A DNA stretch of 64,000 bases from Gammaproteobacteria bacterium. Its GTDB lineage: Bacteria; Pseudomonadota; Gammaproteobacteria; Pseudomonadales; Halieaceae. The first letter of the stretch is position 1. Every line of letters starts with the position of its first letter. The notes under the pieces were generated by a model, which worked only from the letters and a program-made list of their open reading frames with translations, made no database searches and was not told the DNA's origin. The stretch lies in NCBI GenBank assembly GCA_024742415.1, contig JANSYN010000013.1, positions 58,842 to 122,841 on the forward strand, written 5' to 3'. Position numbers and translations under genes: made by a program. Positions 8,277-18,757 of the stretch are shown here, piece by piece.

Positions 8277-9669
8277 CAGCGGCGACAATGGGCCGCTGCC
8301 CTGCAGCACTCGCAGCATCACCAGGAATCGCACGGGCCGCTCGCCAGCCTCACAGTACGGTTTTGAACCAGCAGCGCTTGAGATACAGGCGCGGCCGCCC
8401 TCACCCACCGGGCGTATGCTGGCCTGGCTGCTGATCGCCCTGTTTTCAATCGGCCTGCTCTGGGCAATGCTGGGTAAAGTTGACATCGTTGTCACGGCCC
8501 CGGGGCGCATCGTGCCGAGCGGCCAGGTGAAAGTTGTACAGGCACCGGAATCAGCAAGCGTCAGCGCCATACATGTCGCCGAGGGAGACCAGGTCAGACG
8601 CGGCCAGGCGCTGATCTCGCTGGACGCCACCTATGCCAGTGCAGATGACAGCCGTATCCTGGCTCAACTGTCACACGCGCGTGGAGAACTCAACTGGCGC
8701 CGCCGCCTTGAGCAATGGCTCGTTGAGGTAGCGGCTTCTGGTGCGATCGATGCGGTATCAAACCCCATCGAACACTCACCTGCCACCGATAGCACCGATC
8801 TCTTTGCGCATCACGCCGACGAGATCGCCATGCGCACGCAAGGTCTGGCGAGCGAACTGCTAGCCGCGCGCGCGCAACGCAAGGCGCTGCAACTTGAAGA
8901 ACAAAGAAGCCGTGCCACGCTGGCGATCCTCGCAGAGCGGGTCGAAGCCTATCGAGTTCTGGTTGCGAATCAGCACGGTGCGAAAGTGCAATACCTCGAG
9001 CTCCTGCAACAGCAAACCGATCTTGAACGAACACTTCCAGTACTGCGTGCACAACAGTGGAAGAGTACTGAGAACGCCGCCGCCATCAAATCCAGAATCA
9101 CATCCATACTTAGACAAGCGCGCAGGGACAACGCGGTGGCAATAACAGACCTGTCGCGTGAGCTAGATGGCCTGGCACAGGAATCTCGCAAGGCGAAACG
9201 GCGCGAGCGGCTGTTACATATTACGGCTCCGGTGGCTGGAACCGTGCAAGAGTTGACACTGCATACGCATGGAGCCGTGGTGACTCCCGCACAGGCGCTG
9301 CTGAAGATCGTGCCGGTAGGCGCTCCAGTTGAGGTAGAGGCGATGCTCATGAACAAGGATATCGGCTTCGTACACGAGGGTCAGCGCGCTGAAGTAAAAG
9401 TCGATGCTTTCAATTTCACCAAATACGGCCTTTTGGAGGCGACGATCGTCAACATCAGCGATGATGCAGTGCAGGACGAGACCCTTGGCTGGGTTTTCAA
9501 GATGCGACTGGCACTTGGCAGCAACACACTGTCAGTTCAGGGCAAGGATCTTCAGCTCAGTTCAGGGATGGCAGTTGCCACTGAAGTCAAAACGGGCCAA
9601 CGGCGCCTCATCGAATTTTTCCTGGCGCCGCTGTTGCGCTATCGACAGGAGAGCCTGCGCGAGCGTTGA
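8266..9669 (+). CDS. Type I secretion membrane fusion protein (HlyD-like)
   Basis: A 467-residue periplasmic adaptor that should bridge the ABC exporter to an outer-membrane TolC-type channel; no TolC gene lies in this window. One transmembrane helix sits at about residues 51-70 after a cytoplasmic tail. Then come the first biotinyl-lipoyl half (GRIVPSGQVKVVQAPE), a long coiled-coil region (about 130-320) and the second half with a beta-barrel domain ending in a typical HlyD C-terminus. The ATG at 8266 overlaps the exporter stop by 11 nt, which implies translational coupling. Length and layout match the HlyD/AprE family. Confidence 0.92.
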   Translation: MGDNSGDNGPLPCSTRSITRNRTGRSPASQYGFEPAALEIQARPPSPTGRMLAWLLIALFSIGLLWAMLGKVDIVVTAPGRIVPSGQVKVVQAPESASVSAIHVAEGDQVRRGQALISLDATYASADDSRILAQLSHARGELNWRRRLEQWLVEVAASGAIDAVSNPIEHSPATDSTDLFAHHADEIAMRTQGLASELLAARAQRKALQLEEQRSRATLAILAERVEAYRVLVANQHGAKVQYLELLQQQTDLERTLPVLRAQQWKSTENAAAIKSRITSILRQARRDNAVAITDLSRELDGLAQESRKAKRRERLLHITAPVAGTVQELTLHTHGAVVTPAQALLKIVPVGAPVEVEAMLMNKDIGFVHEGQRAEVKVDAFNFTKYGLLEATIVNISDDAVQDETLGWVFKMRLALGSNTLSVQGKDLQLSSGMAVATEVKTGQRRLIEFFLAPLLRYRQESLRER

Positions 9670-9797
9670 TGCTTGCGTTGCCAAGTGCAGCAGTGCCAGC
9701 GCAGCATAGCCAGCGCACCCGGGCCAGCATGCGGCCCCGCGCATAAAAGGGTTGTAGAACCACAATAAGACAAACGCCAAAAAACGGAAGATGCCCG

Positions 9798-10787
9798 ATG
9801 ACAGACACTCAAGCGAACAAAGATAGTAACGACTCTCCCGGTGCCCAGAGCGACGAACCAACACCCCACCGTAACGAGCTGCTAACGCTTGGCCTGGTGG
9901 TCATGTCACCGACGATCGTACTGGCTCTTATGGTTTTTGTCGACGATCCGCATCATGGCGGGCTGGTTCTTGCAGGGCTTGCTGCGGCTGTCTATTGGAC
10001 ACTGGCTTTGATCACTACTGTCATCTTTCTGTTCAATCGAGAAAACCACAGAGTGTATGCGACGGTCATTGTTTCTTTTCTGATCGGACCCTATCTCATC
10101 GTTGTCTCCAGTGGGATGCACAAAAAGCTGGAACGCTATCGGGAAACGCGCGCCGTCGTTGAATTCAAACGACTGTGTGAACAGTCCGCAGGAATACACA
10201 TTGATCGGCGCGTCGCGGACGTCATCAGCGTCGCCCAACTTACCCCGATGCCAACGGAGAATCGTACTGCCAAAGCCCAATACAAACAGGAGCATCCCTG
10301 GGTTCTGGGCATGGCGAGCAGCACATATCCGGACTTCATGGACTTCCTGGAAGAATCCGGAGTTTATCGTTTCTTTGAACAGGCACCGGAGAACCTCGCT
10401 GGAAAATTTACCACGATATTTCCGGCAGACAGCCAACAAAAGCGCCTTGCAAGCCAGCGCTCACCAGTCTCTGGCCTGCAAAAAAAACCCTACACAACCC
10501 CTTCGGGGCACGCTGTGCAAAGCCGATACGGCTGGCAAATCACGGACCTGACGACCCGCAGCATGCGCGGACGCTGGATTGCAGCCGGCAAGATGGAGAT
10601 TCTCGATCTGCAAGACAATACAACCATCGCTTCACTCACAGGCTTCACCCGCGCCAGGGTGTTGGGAAACACCGATTGGGATATCTACATCAATGCTGGT
10701 GATGAGGTGTGTCCCAAAGGCCAGACGCTGCAAGGCTTCATGACCTCGGTGCTGCAGCCTGTCTCCTCTGCACAGAAAGAGGACTAA
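9798..10787 (+). CDS. Unknown membrane protein in the RTX secretion operon
   Basis: A 329-residue protein I do not recognise. Residues 1-26 are polar. Three hydrophobic helices follow at about 29-48, 55-79 and 87-104, then a 220-residue soluble C-terminal region with no family motif I can name. GGAAG lies 6-7 nt before the ATG. It sits between the HlyD-like gene and the giant RTX gene with the same orientation and short gaps, so a role in secretion, retention, acylation or processing of the RTX protein is possible. It is not an HlyC-type acyltransferase by size or visible motif. Confidence 0.75.
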   Translation: MTDTQANKDSNDSPGAQSDEPTPHRNELLTLGLVVMSPTIVLALMVFVDDPHHGGLVLAGLAAAVYWTLALITTVIFLFNRENHRVYATVIVSFLIGPYLIVVSSGMHKKLERYRETRAVVEFKRLCEQSAGIHIDRRVADVISVAQLTPMPTENRTAKAQYKQEHPWVLGMASSTYPDFMDFLEESGVYRFFEQAPENLAGKFTTIFPADSQQKRLASQRSPVSGLQKKPYTTPSGHAVQSRYGWQITDLTTRSMRGRWIAAGKMEILDLQDNTTIASLTGFTRARVLGNTDWDIYINAGDEVCPKGQTLQGFMTSVLQPVSSAQKED

Positions 10788-10857
10788 ACAGCCCGGCTGG
10801 AAGAAAGCGGCTTTTCATTGAGACACAGGACATCATCAACGCTGAAGGAACAGCACA

Positions 10858-13800
10858 ATGAAAATGGAATCTATCGCTACACTGTTTGACAAGGTATCAC
10901 TACAGCTGGCGGCTGAATCGTTCCTTGCCGATAAGACCTCGAATACCGAGATCACCGAGGCGCTTACCGAGGGCAACCTGGTGCTAAGCAAAACGCCAGA
11001 AGACGTTGGCAAGAGGGAGTTCTACAACGAAGCGGGCGCAGTAGAACGCTTCAGGGTGGTCGCGCACATGGATCTGTCACTCGCAGGACACAACAGACAA
11101 CTAGAGGCCTCAAAGAGCGGATTTTCGGGAACGCTCTTCGAAGACACACAATCCGGTTCCTATACCATCAGTTTTCGCAGCACGGAATTCAGCGATCCTA
11201 TCACCGATCACGGCGATGTCTATGCAGATCTGCAGATTGGTTTGCAAGGGTGGGCCTTCAACCAGATGTATGACATGGAAGTTTTCTGGTCATTTCTGAG
11301 CGCTCTGACACCTGGCGAGGCACCTGCAGGCGTAACCGTGACTGATCCGTCGGCCATAGCAGGTTTCCGCGATCATCTGGCCGGCGGAGGCAGCGTCGAT
11401 GTCACCGGTTACTCGCTGGGAGCAAACCTTGCACAGGCCTTCAGCACGCTGCACAGCGATGTCGTTGACAACACCTACTTCTTCAACGGTGCCGGGACGG
11501 GCCACGCCGGGGACGGGCTGAAGTCCTTATGGAACAAGTACCTGGACACTTTCAATCAATACACGCCGAGTTGGGTCGACTATGGCCCAGGTATCGCAGA
11601 GATCTCATTTGGGGTTGCCTGGCCGTTGATTTCGAGGATTCCAGCCCTGAACGCCCTTCTCAATGCCAGTTGGACGAACCCCAGGCATCGCGCCGCCAGC
11701 CGCGCGATAGCGCCAGACACGACAGGGGCATTGCTTTACGAGCATCGCTTGCCCGATGCAGCCACTTTTGATGTCTGGGCCGCTAATAGCCCGCGAGAAC
11801 ACCCGCTGGACACCATCGTGGCGGAGCTTGGCGTGCGTCACGGGCACCCGGTGCGCACCTGGCATGAGAAACAACCGGCCGCGTACTGGGCTTCCTTTAA
11901 CCCCCTTGATAACTACGATGCAGCCTGGGGAACCGGGCACTCGATCGTCCTGTTACAGGACAGCCTCGGTGTCATGGCGTTATACGAAGGCATTGCCCCT
12001 GCGGTCACCATGGAAGCCCTGGGCAGCTGGTTCGAGGCCAGTTCGTTCAATCACTATGACTCACTGGAACGGGCGGTCAATGCGCTCGCCCTCCTGACCG
12101 GCGTCGATCCGATCGACCTGACAGCCGCACAGGCCGCAAACATCGATTTTGCCGAGATAGCGTTTCGCAATCTTCTGCACAGCAAGATCTATGAAATCAA
12201 GGATGCCGGCCTGTTCGACACCCTTGCCGCTCTCGATGCGGAGGACGCGGCAACATTCCAGAGCATCGACATAACCACTTTGACAGAACAGGCCCGTGGC
12301 GACTTTTCTACTTTTCTGGCAATGCACACCACCAGCCCTTTCCGGCTGACACACGACAACATTGATGCGCTGTACCAGCAACACGGTTTGCACACCGAGC
12401 TCCACGCGGCCTGGCAACGCGACGCACAGATGAGCGCCGAAGAACGTCGGCGTGGCAAAGCCAACTTTTCCGAGGAGTTCTACAGTGACCGCCAGTTTTT
12501 TCTCCTGAATTTCTTCTCGCTGGCCGAAATCAATCGCGAGTTCGGGGAGTTTCTCGAGCCTATCAAGTTTGTCGACCTGACAAGCCAGCTAGCTTTGGAC
12601 GGTGACGGCAGGGGCTATCCCAATGAATCGGACTTCAATCCCTTGCCCGGGCCAGCATACTACGACGACCAAAGGGCCAGGCTGTCATTTGGCACCCAGG
12701 GCAACGACATCACTGCACCAGGCACTGGTCTGCAGGTTTCCAGCAACGACGATACCGTCTATGCAATGGGCGGCAACGATTTGCTCGACGGACTCGATGG
12801 CGACGACTATCTGGACGGCGGCGACGGCAACGATGATATTCGCGGCAATACGGGCAGCGACACACTGCTAGGTGGCAACGGCAATGACTTCCTTTACGGC
12901 GGCGAAGGCCTTGATGTCATGGTAGGCGGCAGGGGTGACGACCAGTTCCACTGGTCCAGCGGCGACGACATCGCCGTCATCTTTGATGATGACGACGGCG
13001 GTGATCGCATCTTCGTCAACGGTATCAACCTGGCCGAGCTTGACTTCGATCAGCTGTCGCCGAGTTCCACCCTGTATGTCGATACAGACCACCCAGACGT
13101 GATCGCCAGTTGGGATGGCACAGACTTCATCATACACGCAGGATCCGCAAGCAGCGGCGGCAGGATCGAAGTACAGCAGTTCGCCCCCACAAGCGGCGCC
13201 AACTTCGGCATCACGCTGGCAGAATTCGAGCAACAGCAGCTGCAAGAAACCGATGTGACAGTGACTGCGGTAGGCCGGGCTGCGGAGCAGACCGACTGGG
13301 AGGCAAGCTGGCGGGGCGGGTCGAACCAGGGCGGCATAGACTGGACAAACAGCACAGTCAACCTGGACATGCGCAACACCCCGAACTTCCAGGGCAACGA
13401 TCAGTCACCGGTGTTTGGCAGCGTGCGCTTTGAAGGCGGCCCGCTCGAGGATCAGCTCACAGGCGATGCGCTCAACCAGAGCCTGGCTGGTCTGGGTGGT
13501 GACGATCGAATTGATGGCCTGCAGGGTGACGACATGCTGCAGGGCTGGCAGGGTTCCGATACGCTGTACGGGGGCCCCGGCAACGACTATCTATTCGGCA
13601 ACGTCAGTCATGAGTTCACCACAACCCTGACACCTGGGGATTTTCTCTATGCGTTCAGCCAGGAGCAGGAACTCGACATCAACACGCTCGATGGTGGTAG
13701 CGGGCGAGACCTCATCTCCGGGGGTGAAGTCACTGATATTGCCTCGGGCGGCACCGGCGACGACTACCTCTGGGGCGGCGCTGGCGGCGACAATCTCTAC

Positions 13801-16800
13801 GGGGGTGAAGGTGCAGACGTCATTCTCGGTGATTCCGCCCTGGGCTTTGACTACGAACTCGTCAACGGCCAGGTTCACGCTCAGGCACGCACGGCCTTTG
13901 CAATGCCTGCGCAGGAGCACACAAGCTACGATGACATCATCCAGGGTGGTGACGGCAATGACTTCCTCTGGGGTGAGCTGGGCGCAGACCAACTCTACGG
14001 GGGCGATGGCTCGGACTATCTGGTGGGCGACCGTGAGGCCAGTGTAGCGTTCGACAATACGCCGCTGGTTCCGTTTGATCTGACCAGCGCGCTACTTGAC
14101 GACATCTATCACGGCGATGACGCGCTATACGGCGGGGCAGGCAACGACTTTCTCTACGGGCTCGGTGGCAACGACCAACTTGCAGGGGGTGCCGGTGACG
14201 ATCAACTCGTGGGCGGTGCAGGAGACGACGTCTATGTTTATACACCCGGCGACGGTAACGACACCATTATTGATACAGAAGGCCAGCACACTGTGGTATT
14301 TCAGGGAGTGCCGGCCGATTCCATCGTTGCTTCATTCCAGGCAAACCAGGTGCATATCGGGCTGCGCAATGCGCCTGACGGCGAAGGCTTTACCCTTGCG
14401 CGCCAGGAGTGGCACAACGTTACTGTGGCGATAAACGCTGCGAGCAACGCGGTTGCCCTCGGCCGGCTGCAGCAAAACTACTTCAACACAAGCGGCACAC
14501 TGGTAATGTCAGTTGCCGGTACCCGGGGTATCAGCGATACAGACCGTGACAAGCTCGTAGGACTCGATGACGCCGACCGCGACCACCCTACCTTCAGCCT
14601 CGGCAATGACGCCGAGTCCGTTGAGGTCATCGCCCACTACTATGGGCCCGATGCGCATCTGTTTCGTATCTCCGCATCCGAACATTTCAGCATGGGCTAC
14701 GATGCGCCCAGCGCCGTGAATATCGAGCAGCGCATCGCCTCCGGCGACTGGGTGAACTTCGACTGGCTCACTTCTGCCAATGTGCGAGCACGCATCGTGG
14801 GCTTTTCCAATATCACGTGCGGCAATCTTGACGATCACGTGATCGGCACCGATGGCGCAGACGAGCTGTACGGACTGGGCGGTAGCGATGTCCTGGAAGG
14901 ACTGGACGGCAACGATGCACTCTACGGCGGCACCGGCGCCAATGTGCTGATAGGTGGCAAAGGTGATGATTACCTGGCCGGAGGCACCAGTGCACATTAC
15001 GAGTTCTCTGCCGGTGACGGCCACGATCAACTCGATACGCCGCTCAGTGCCCACCTGCGCTTCAACGGTGTGGACGCGCAGGGAATCAGGCTGATCTACA
15101 GCGGCGACCAGGATACAACCTTCGCGATCACAAGCGGCAGCGGCAACACCATCTCGGCAACCGGCGCGACGAACATCCGCGTGCTGTCGTCGCTGACCGT
15201 GGATGGTGACACCGTCCCTATCCTGCAGGAATCTTCTTTGGTCAATGGCACATTCTTCAGCAGCAGGCTGGATGATGTTTTCATCGTCGGTGCCGGCCAC
15301 GATGTCATACACGCTGATGCCTGGGGCAATGATATCTATCGCTTCGCGCGTGGCGACGGCGCCAACACCATTATCGAGAACTCCCCCTTGTCGCGCGAAT
15401 ACCTCGGCGAGATCACATTCGACGCAGGCATAGCCCCCGAGGAGGTTCGTTTTCACTTTGATCCTCTTACCAACGATGCCTGGATACGCTATGGCAACGA
15501 TGAAATTCACCTTGACGGCGGGCTTTACCCCAACTGGCGCAATCCGCTGGCGCTGTTCAGCCTTACCTTCGACAGCAGCCCCGGCGCAGCAATGATCATC
15601 CAAACCGCTGATGACGATGACAGCCCCTTGTTGTACGGCAGCTACGGCACAGACCACATTATCAGTGGCAACAAGGCGCACACGATCCGCCCCGGCTACG
15701 GCAACGACCTGATCGAAGCCGGCGGCGGCAACGACACCATTATCCTGTCCGACCACTACATGCATGAGCCCAGCGACCAGGGCCGGGGCATCGGGAGCAA
15801 ACGTATCGTTGCCGGAGCCGGTGATGACACCCTGATCGCGCCGCTGCATCAGGGGCTCACATTTGTCTACGCCGTGGGCGACGGGCACGACACCATCGAA
15901 TATGACTGGTCCTACGACCAACCCGAAGACCGCTATGCCTATTTGCTGAACCGTGACCTACAAACACAGACGGTGGGCTATACGCCACGCGGCCAGGACG
16001 TGCTTGAGCTCGGCCCGGGGCTTGCCATTGCAGAGCTGGCCTTCACGCGCATCAATGACGACCTTGAGATCTATGCAGCCAGTAGCAACGGTAGCCTGTT
16101 GATCAGGAATTTCTTCGTCGCCTACCAGGTTGACGCCAGCGGGGTCAGCACGACTGACCTTTTTGCGGACGAGGGTTTTGTCGCCGGTGCCCTGACCCAC
16201 CCGGCGGTGCTCGCACTGATGCCGGACCTGCCGATCAGTACTATCGTACTGGCCAACGGCCAGGCCGTAAGCCTGCAAACGGTGCTGGATGCACATCTGG
16301 TGACGCTCGACGTACCCGGTGGGCTCACTCAACTGGGCACGGTACAGGACGATGTTCTCTACGTTGAGACAGACAGCGCCGGCGTTATCGTTAGCCGCCA
16401 GGGTAATGACACCATCACCGTTAACACCGGCAGCAACTACATCGATGCGGGCGCAGGCGATGACCAGGTGATACTGAACGGCGGCAACAACACCGTAATC
16501 AGCGGCACCGGCAATGATGTCATCACGCTAAATGCCGGGGCATCCCATGTCGATGCCGGGGACGGTTTCGATCAGATTATCGTGCAAGGGGGAGAACATT
16601 CCATCAACGCCGGAAAGCACTTCAATTCCATTCAACTGCATGCTGGCCAGAACCGAGTGATCCTCGGCGAGGGTAGCGATGGCATCTTCGTCACCGGGGG
16701 AACCCACACCGTTGCGGGCTACGATGGCAATGGCGGGCTGACGTCCATCTCGGTAGCGCAGGGCAGCGGCGCTTCGGTTGTATTGGAAATGGCACCCGGC

Positions 16801-18684
16801 GTGCTGCCGCACGATGTCGCCGTCAGTCAGTTCGCCGCGGACAACGGCTACTACCTAATGGTTGAGGTTATCGGTGGCTCTGCTGCGCAACCACTGAATG
16901 CATTCTTGTTCGACCCGTCTGACCCACAGCTGACGCCACTGGCCGGCCTGGCACTTGGCGCCATCACCTTTAGTGACGGCACACATTGGTCGCAGCAAGA
17001 CCTGCTGGCACTGGCAGCAGCCAACGCACTGGTGCCCATCGACGGCACCGCAGCCGATGACACATTGACCGGCGGCACAGGAAGGGATCTGATCAGTGGC
17101 GGCCAGGGCGACGACATCCTCTACGGCGACGCTGGCAACGATGTTATCAACGGTGATGAAGGCAACGATCTGATCCAGGGTGGCCCCGGCAACGATACGC
17201 TTTTGGGCGGCGCGGGGAATGATACGCTGATCTACCACGGCGCAGACACTGGATTCGATGACATCGATGGTGGCGAGGGCTTCGACCGGTTACTGGGAGG
17301 GGCACTGAACGACGTCTTTGGTATCAGCAATCTCATTGCCGGCGGGTCCATCGAGCAGATCGACGGCGGTGGCGGCCATTTCAACGTTATCAGCGGCAAT
17401 ACTGCCGACAATGAGCTGGATTTCAGCCAGACAGAGCTAGTCAATATCCTTGCCATTACTGGAGCCGAGGGCAACGACCGCATCACCGGCACGCAGCAGG
17501 GCGACATACTGGTCGGCGCAGCCGGCAATGACTGGCTGCACGGCGGCAGCGGCAACGATCTGTTGATCGGCGATGCTGGTGACGACACCTTCGCAGTCAC
17601 CGGCGTCGGCTCGGGCGTCGACTTGATCCGCGCAGGGAGCGGCTTCGATACCCTGGTGGGTAGCGATGCCAACGATGTGTTCGGGCTTGCCTCGCTGAGC
17701 GTTCAGGACAGCCTTGAACGCATCGACGGCGGCAGCGGTGTGTTCGATGTAATCATCGGCGACAGCGACGCCAATATCCTGGATTTTTCACAGACTGAAC
17801 TTGTCAACATACTCGCGGTGGCAGCCGGAGACGGTGATGACCGTATCGTCGGCTCTGACGGAGACGACTTTCTACTGGGAGATGCAGGAGACGACCATCT
17901 CACCGGTGGCGCCGGCGCAGATCAACTACGCGGAGGCAGCGGCAACGATCTGTTTGTGTTCGCGGGCACGTCCAATGGCTATGATCACATCTCAGGCGGG
18001 CCGGGTTACGACGCCATTATGGGCAGCGCAAGCAACGACCTGATCGGTCTGAGCCAGTTTTCCGCCAGTGACAGTATCGAAGTCATCGATGGCGGCGAGG
18101 GCGTGTTTGATGTCATCGGTGGCGACAGCCACAACAACGTGCTGGACTTCTCCCTCACCGAGTTAAAGAACGTACTAGCCATTACCGGCGGCGCCGGTGA
18201 TGACACCATTGTGGGCTCTGCCGGTGGCGAGATTATTCTGGGCGACAGCGGCAACGACCACCTGAGGGGCGGCAAGGCGGGCGACATTCTCATCGGCGGC
18301 AGTGGCAGCGACGACTACTGGTTTGCCGCTGGCGACGGTGCGGACGTGCTGCAAAACAACGACGATGACCTGGCCAGTGTGGATCGCGCCATCTTCGAAG
18401 ACGCCGCAGTTGATCAACTCTGGTTCAGCCGCGTGCAGAACCACCTTGTTATCAATGTGATCGGGTCAAATGACCAACTCACACTGGACAACTGGTATGG
18501 CGATGCCGCCGCCAGGATCGATGCGTTCTATGCCGGCGAGCAGGTAATGCTGGGTGATCGGGTCGATCAACTGGTCAATGCCATGGCGGTGTTCGATATT
18601 CCTGCAGGCATAGACGCGCTGCTACCCACAGATACGCGACTGCAGTTGGAGCCCGTGCTGGCGTCAGTCTGGCAAGCCGCATGA
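10858..18684 (+). CDS. Giant RTX protein with lipase-like N-terminal domain
   Basis: A 2608-residue calcium-binding secreted protein. The N-terminal 550 residues look like an alpha/beta-hydrolase: the nucleophile elbow is GYSLG with Ser186, and His361 in the GTGHS context is a candidate catalytic His. RTX nonapeptide blocks (GGNGNDFLYGG type) start near residue 635 and recur in about a dozen clusters to the end. Three units of about 120 residues are repeated near 2120-2480. The last 100 residues match the haemolysin-type calcium-binding-related region (AIFEDAAVDQLWF, DNWYGD, VNAMAVF), typical of uncleaved C-terminal type I secretion signals. GAAGGA lies 8 nt before the ATG. It is the presumed cargo of the adjacent exporter. 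Lipase, esterase or phospholipase activity is inference. Confidence 0.9.
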   Translation: MKMESIATLFDKVSLQLAAESFLADKTSNTEITEALTEGNLVLSKTPEDVGKREFYNEAGAVERFRVVAHMDLSLAGHNRQLEASKSGFSGTLFEDTQSGSYTISFRSTEFSDPITDHGDVYADLQIGLQGWAFNQMYDMEVFWSFLSALTPGEAPAGVTVTDPSAIAGFRDHLAGGGSVDVTGYSLGANLAQAFSTLHSDVVDNTYFFNGAGTGHAGDGLKSLWNKYLDTFNQYTPSWVDYGPGIAEISFGVAWPLISRIPALNALLNASWTNPRHRAASRAIAPDTTGALLYEHRLPDAATFDVWAANSPREHPLDTIVAELGVRHGHPVRTWHEKQPAAYWASFNPLDNYDAAWGTGHSIVLLQDSLGVMALYEGIAPAVTMEALGSWFEASSFNHYDSLERAVNALALLTGVDPIDLTAAQAANIDFAEIAFRNLLHSKIYEIKDAGLFDTLAALDAEDAATFQSIDITTLTEQARGDFSTFLAMHTTSPFRLTHDNIDALYQQHGLHTELHAAWQRDAQMSAEERRRGKANFSEEFYSDRQFFLLNFFSLAEINREFGEFLEPIKFVDLTSQLALDGDGRGYPNESDFNPLPGPAYYDDQRARLSFGTQGNDITAPGTGLQVSSNDDTVYAMGGNDLLDGLDGDDYLDGGDGNDDIRGNTGSDTLLGGNGNDFLYGGEGLDVMVGGRGDDQFHWSSGDDIAVIFDDDDGGDRIFVNGINLAELDFDQLSPSSTLYVDTDHPDVIASWDGTDFIIHAGSASSGGRIEVQQFAPTSGANFGITLAEFEQQQLQETDVTVTAVGRAAEQTDWEASWRGGSNQGGIDWTNSTVNLDMRNTPNFQGNDQSPVFGSVRFEGGPLEDQLTGDALNQSLAGLGGDDRIDGLQGDDMLQGWQGSDTLYGGPGNDYLFGNVSHEFTTTLTPGDFLYAFSQEQELDINTLDGGSGRDLISGGEVTDIASGGTGDDYLWGGAGGDNLYGGEGADVILGDSALGFDYELVNGQVHAQARTAFAMPAQEHTSYDDIIQGGDGNDFLWGELGADQLYGGDGSDYLVGDREASVAFDNTPLVPFDLTSALLDDIYHGDDALYGGAGNDFLYGLGGNDQLAGGAGDDQLVGGAGDDVYVYTPGDGNDTIIDTEGQHTVVFQGVPADSIVASFQANQVHIGLRNAPDGEGFTLARQEWHNVTVAINAASNAVALGRLQQNYFNTSGTLVMSVAGTRGISDTDRDKLVGLDDADRDHPTFSLGNDAESVEVIAHYYGPDAHLFRISASEHFSMGYDAPSAVNIEQRIASGDWVNFDWLTSANVRARIVGFSNITCGNLDDHVIGTDGADELYGLGGSDVLEGLDGNDALYGGTGANVLIGGKGDDYLAGGTSAHYEFSAGDGHDQLDTPLSAHLRFNGVDAQGIRLIYSGDQDTTFAITSGSGNTISATGATNIRVLSSLTVDGDTVPILQESSLVNGTFFSSRLDDVFIVGAGHDVIHADAWGNDIYRFARGDGANTIIENSPLSREYLGEITFDAGIAPEEVRFHFDPLTNDAWIRYGNDEIHLDGGLYPNWRNPLALFSLTFDSSPGAAMIIQTADDDDSPLLYGSYGTDHIISGNKAHTIRPGYGNDLIEAGGGNDTIILSDHYMHEPSDQGRGIGSKRIVAGAGDDTLIAPLHQGLTFVYAVGDGHDTIEYDWSYDQPEDRYAYLLNRDLQTQTVGYTPRGQDVLELGPGLAIAELAFTRINDDLEIYAASSNGSLLIRNFFVAYQVDASGVSTTDLFADEGFVAGALTHPAVLALMPDLPISTIVLANGQAVSLQTVLDAHLVTLDVPGGLTQLGTVQDDVLYVETDSAGVIVSRQGNDTITVNTGSNYIDAGAGDDQVILNGGNNTVISGTGNDVITLNAGASHVDAGDGFDQIIVQGGEHSINAGKHFNSIQLHAGQNRVILGEGSDGIFVTGGTHTVAGYDGNGGLTSISVAQGSGASVVLEMAPGVLPHDVAVSQFAADNGYYLMVEVIGGSAAQPLNAFLFDPSDPQLTPLAGLALGAITFSDGTHWSQQDLLALAAANALVPIDGTAADDTLTGGTGRDLISGGQGDDILYGDAGNDVINGDEGNDLIQGGPGNDTLLGGAGNDTLIYHGADTGFDDIDGGEGFDRLLGGALNDVFGISNLIAGGSIEQIDGGGGHFNVISGNTADNELDFSQTELVNILAITGAEGNDRITGTQQGDILVGAAGNDWLHGGSGNDLLIGDAGDDTFAVTGVGSGVDLIRAGSGFDTLVGSDANDVFGLASLSVQDSLERIDGGSGVFDVIIGDSDANILDFSQTELVNILAVAAGDGDDRIVGSDGDDFLLGDAGDDHLTGGAGADQLRGGSGNDLFVFAGTSNGYDHISGGPGYDAIMGSASNDLIGLSQFSASDSIEVIDGGEGVFDVIGGDSHNNVLDFSLTELKNVLAITGGAGDDTIVGSAGGEIILGDSGNDHLRGGKAGDILIGGSGSDDYWFAAGDGADVLQNNDDDLASVDRAIFEDAAVDQLWFSRVQNHLVINVIGSNDQLTLDNWYGDAAARIDAFYAGEQVMLGDRVDQLVNAMAVFDIPAGIDALLPTDTRLQLEPVLASVWQAA
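17225..18320 (+). repeat. Three ~120-residue direct repeats inside the RTX gene
   Basis: Units start near 17225, 17587 and 17950, a spacing of about 360 nt. Each encodes a Tyr/Phe-rich lead, a GFD/GYD step, a segment of the type NDVFGISNL, the pattern IDGG-G-F-VI-GN/D, and LDFSQTELVNILA, followed by RTX nonapeptides. Identity is high enough to suggest recent internal duplication. Confidence 0.85.
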
Positions 18685-18757
18685 GGCTCGATGGGTCCGA
18701 AGCAGCGATCACCGTGCAACGGCACAGGGCGCAAGGCTCGGCAACCGCTGTCTATAT

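Noticed and set aside
12768..18320. RTX-coding repeats as CRISPR or DNA-level array
   Set aside because: They are codon-phased nonapeptide repeats in one open frame, with no constant spacer-repeat pattern.
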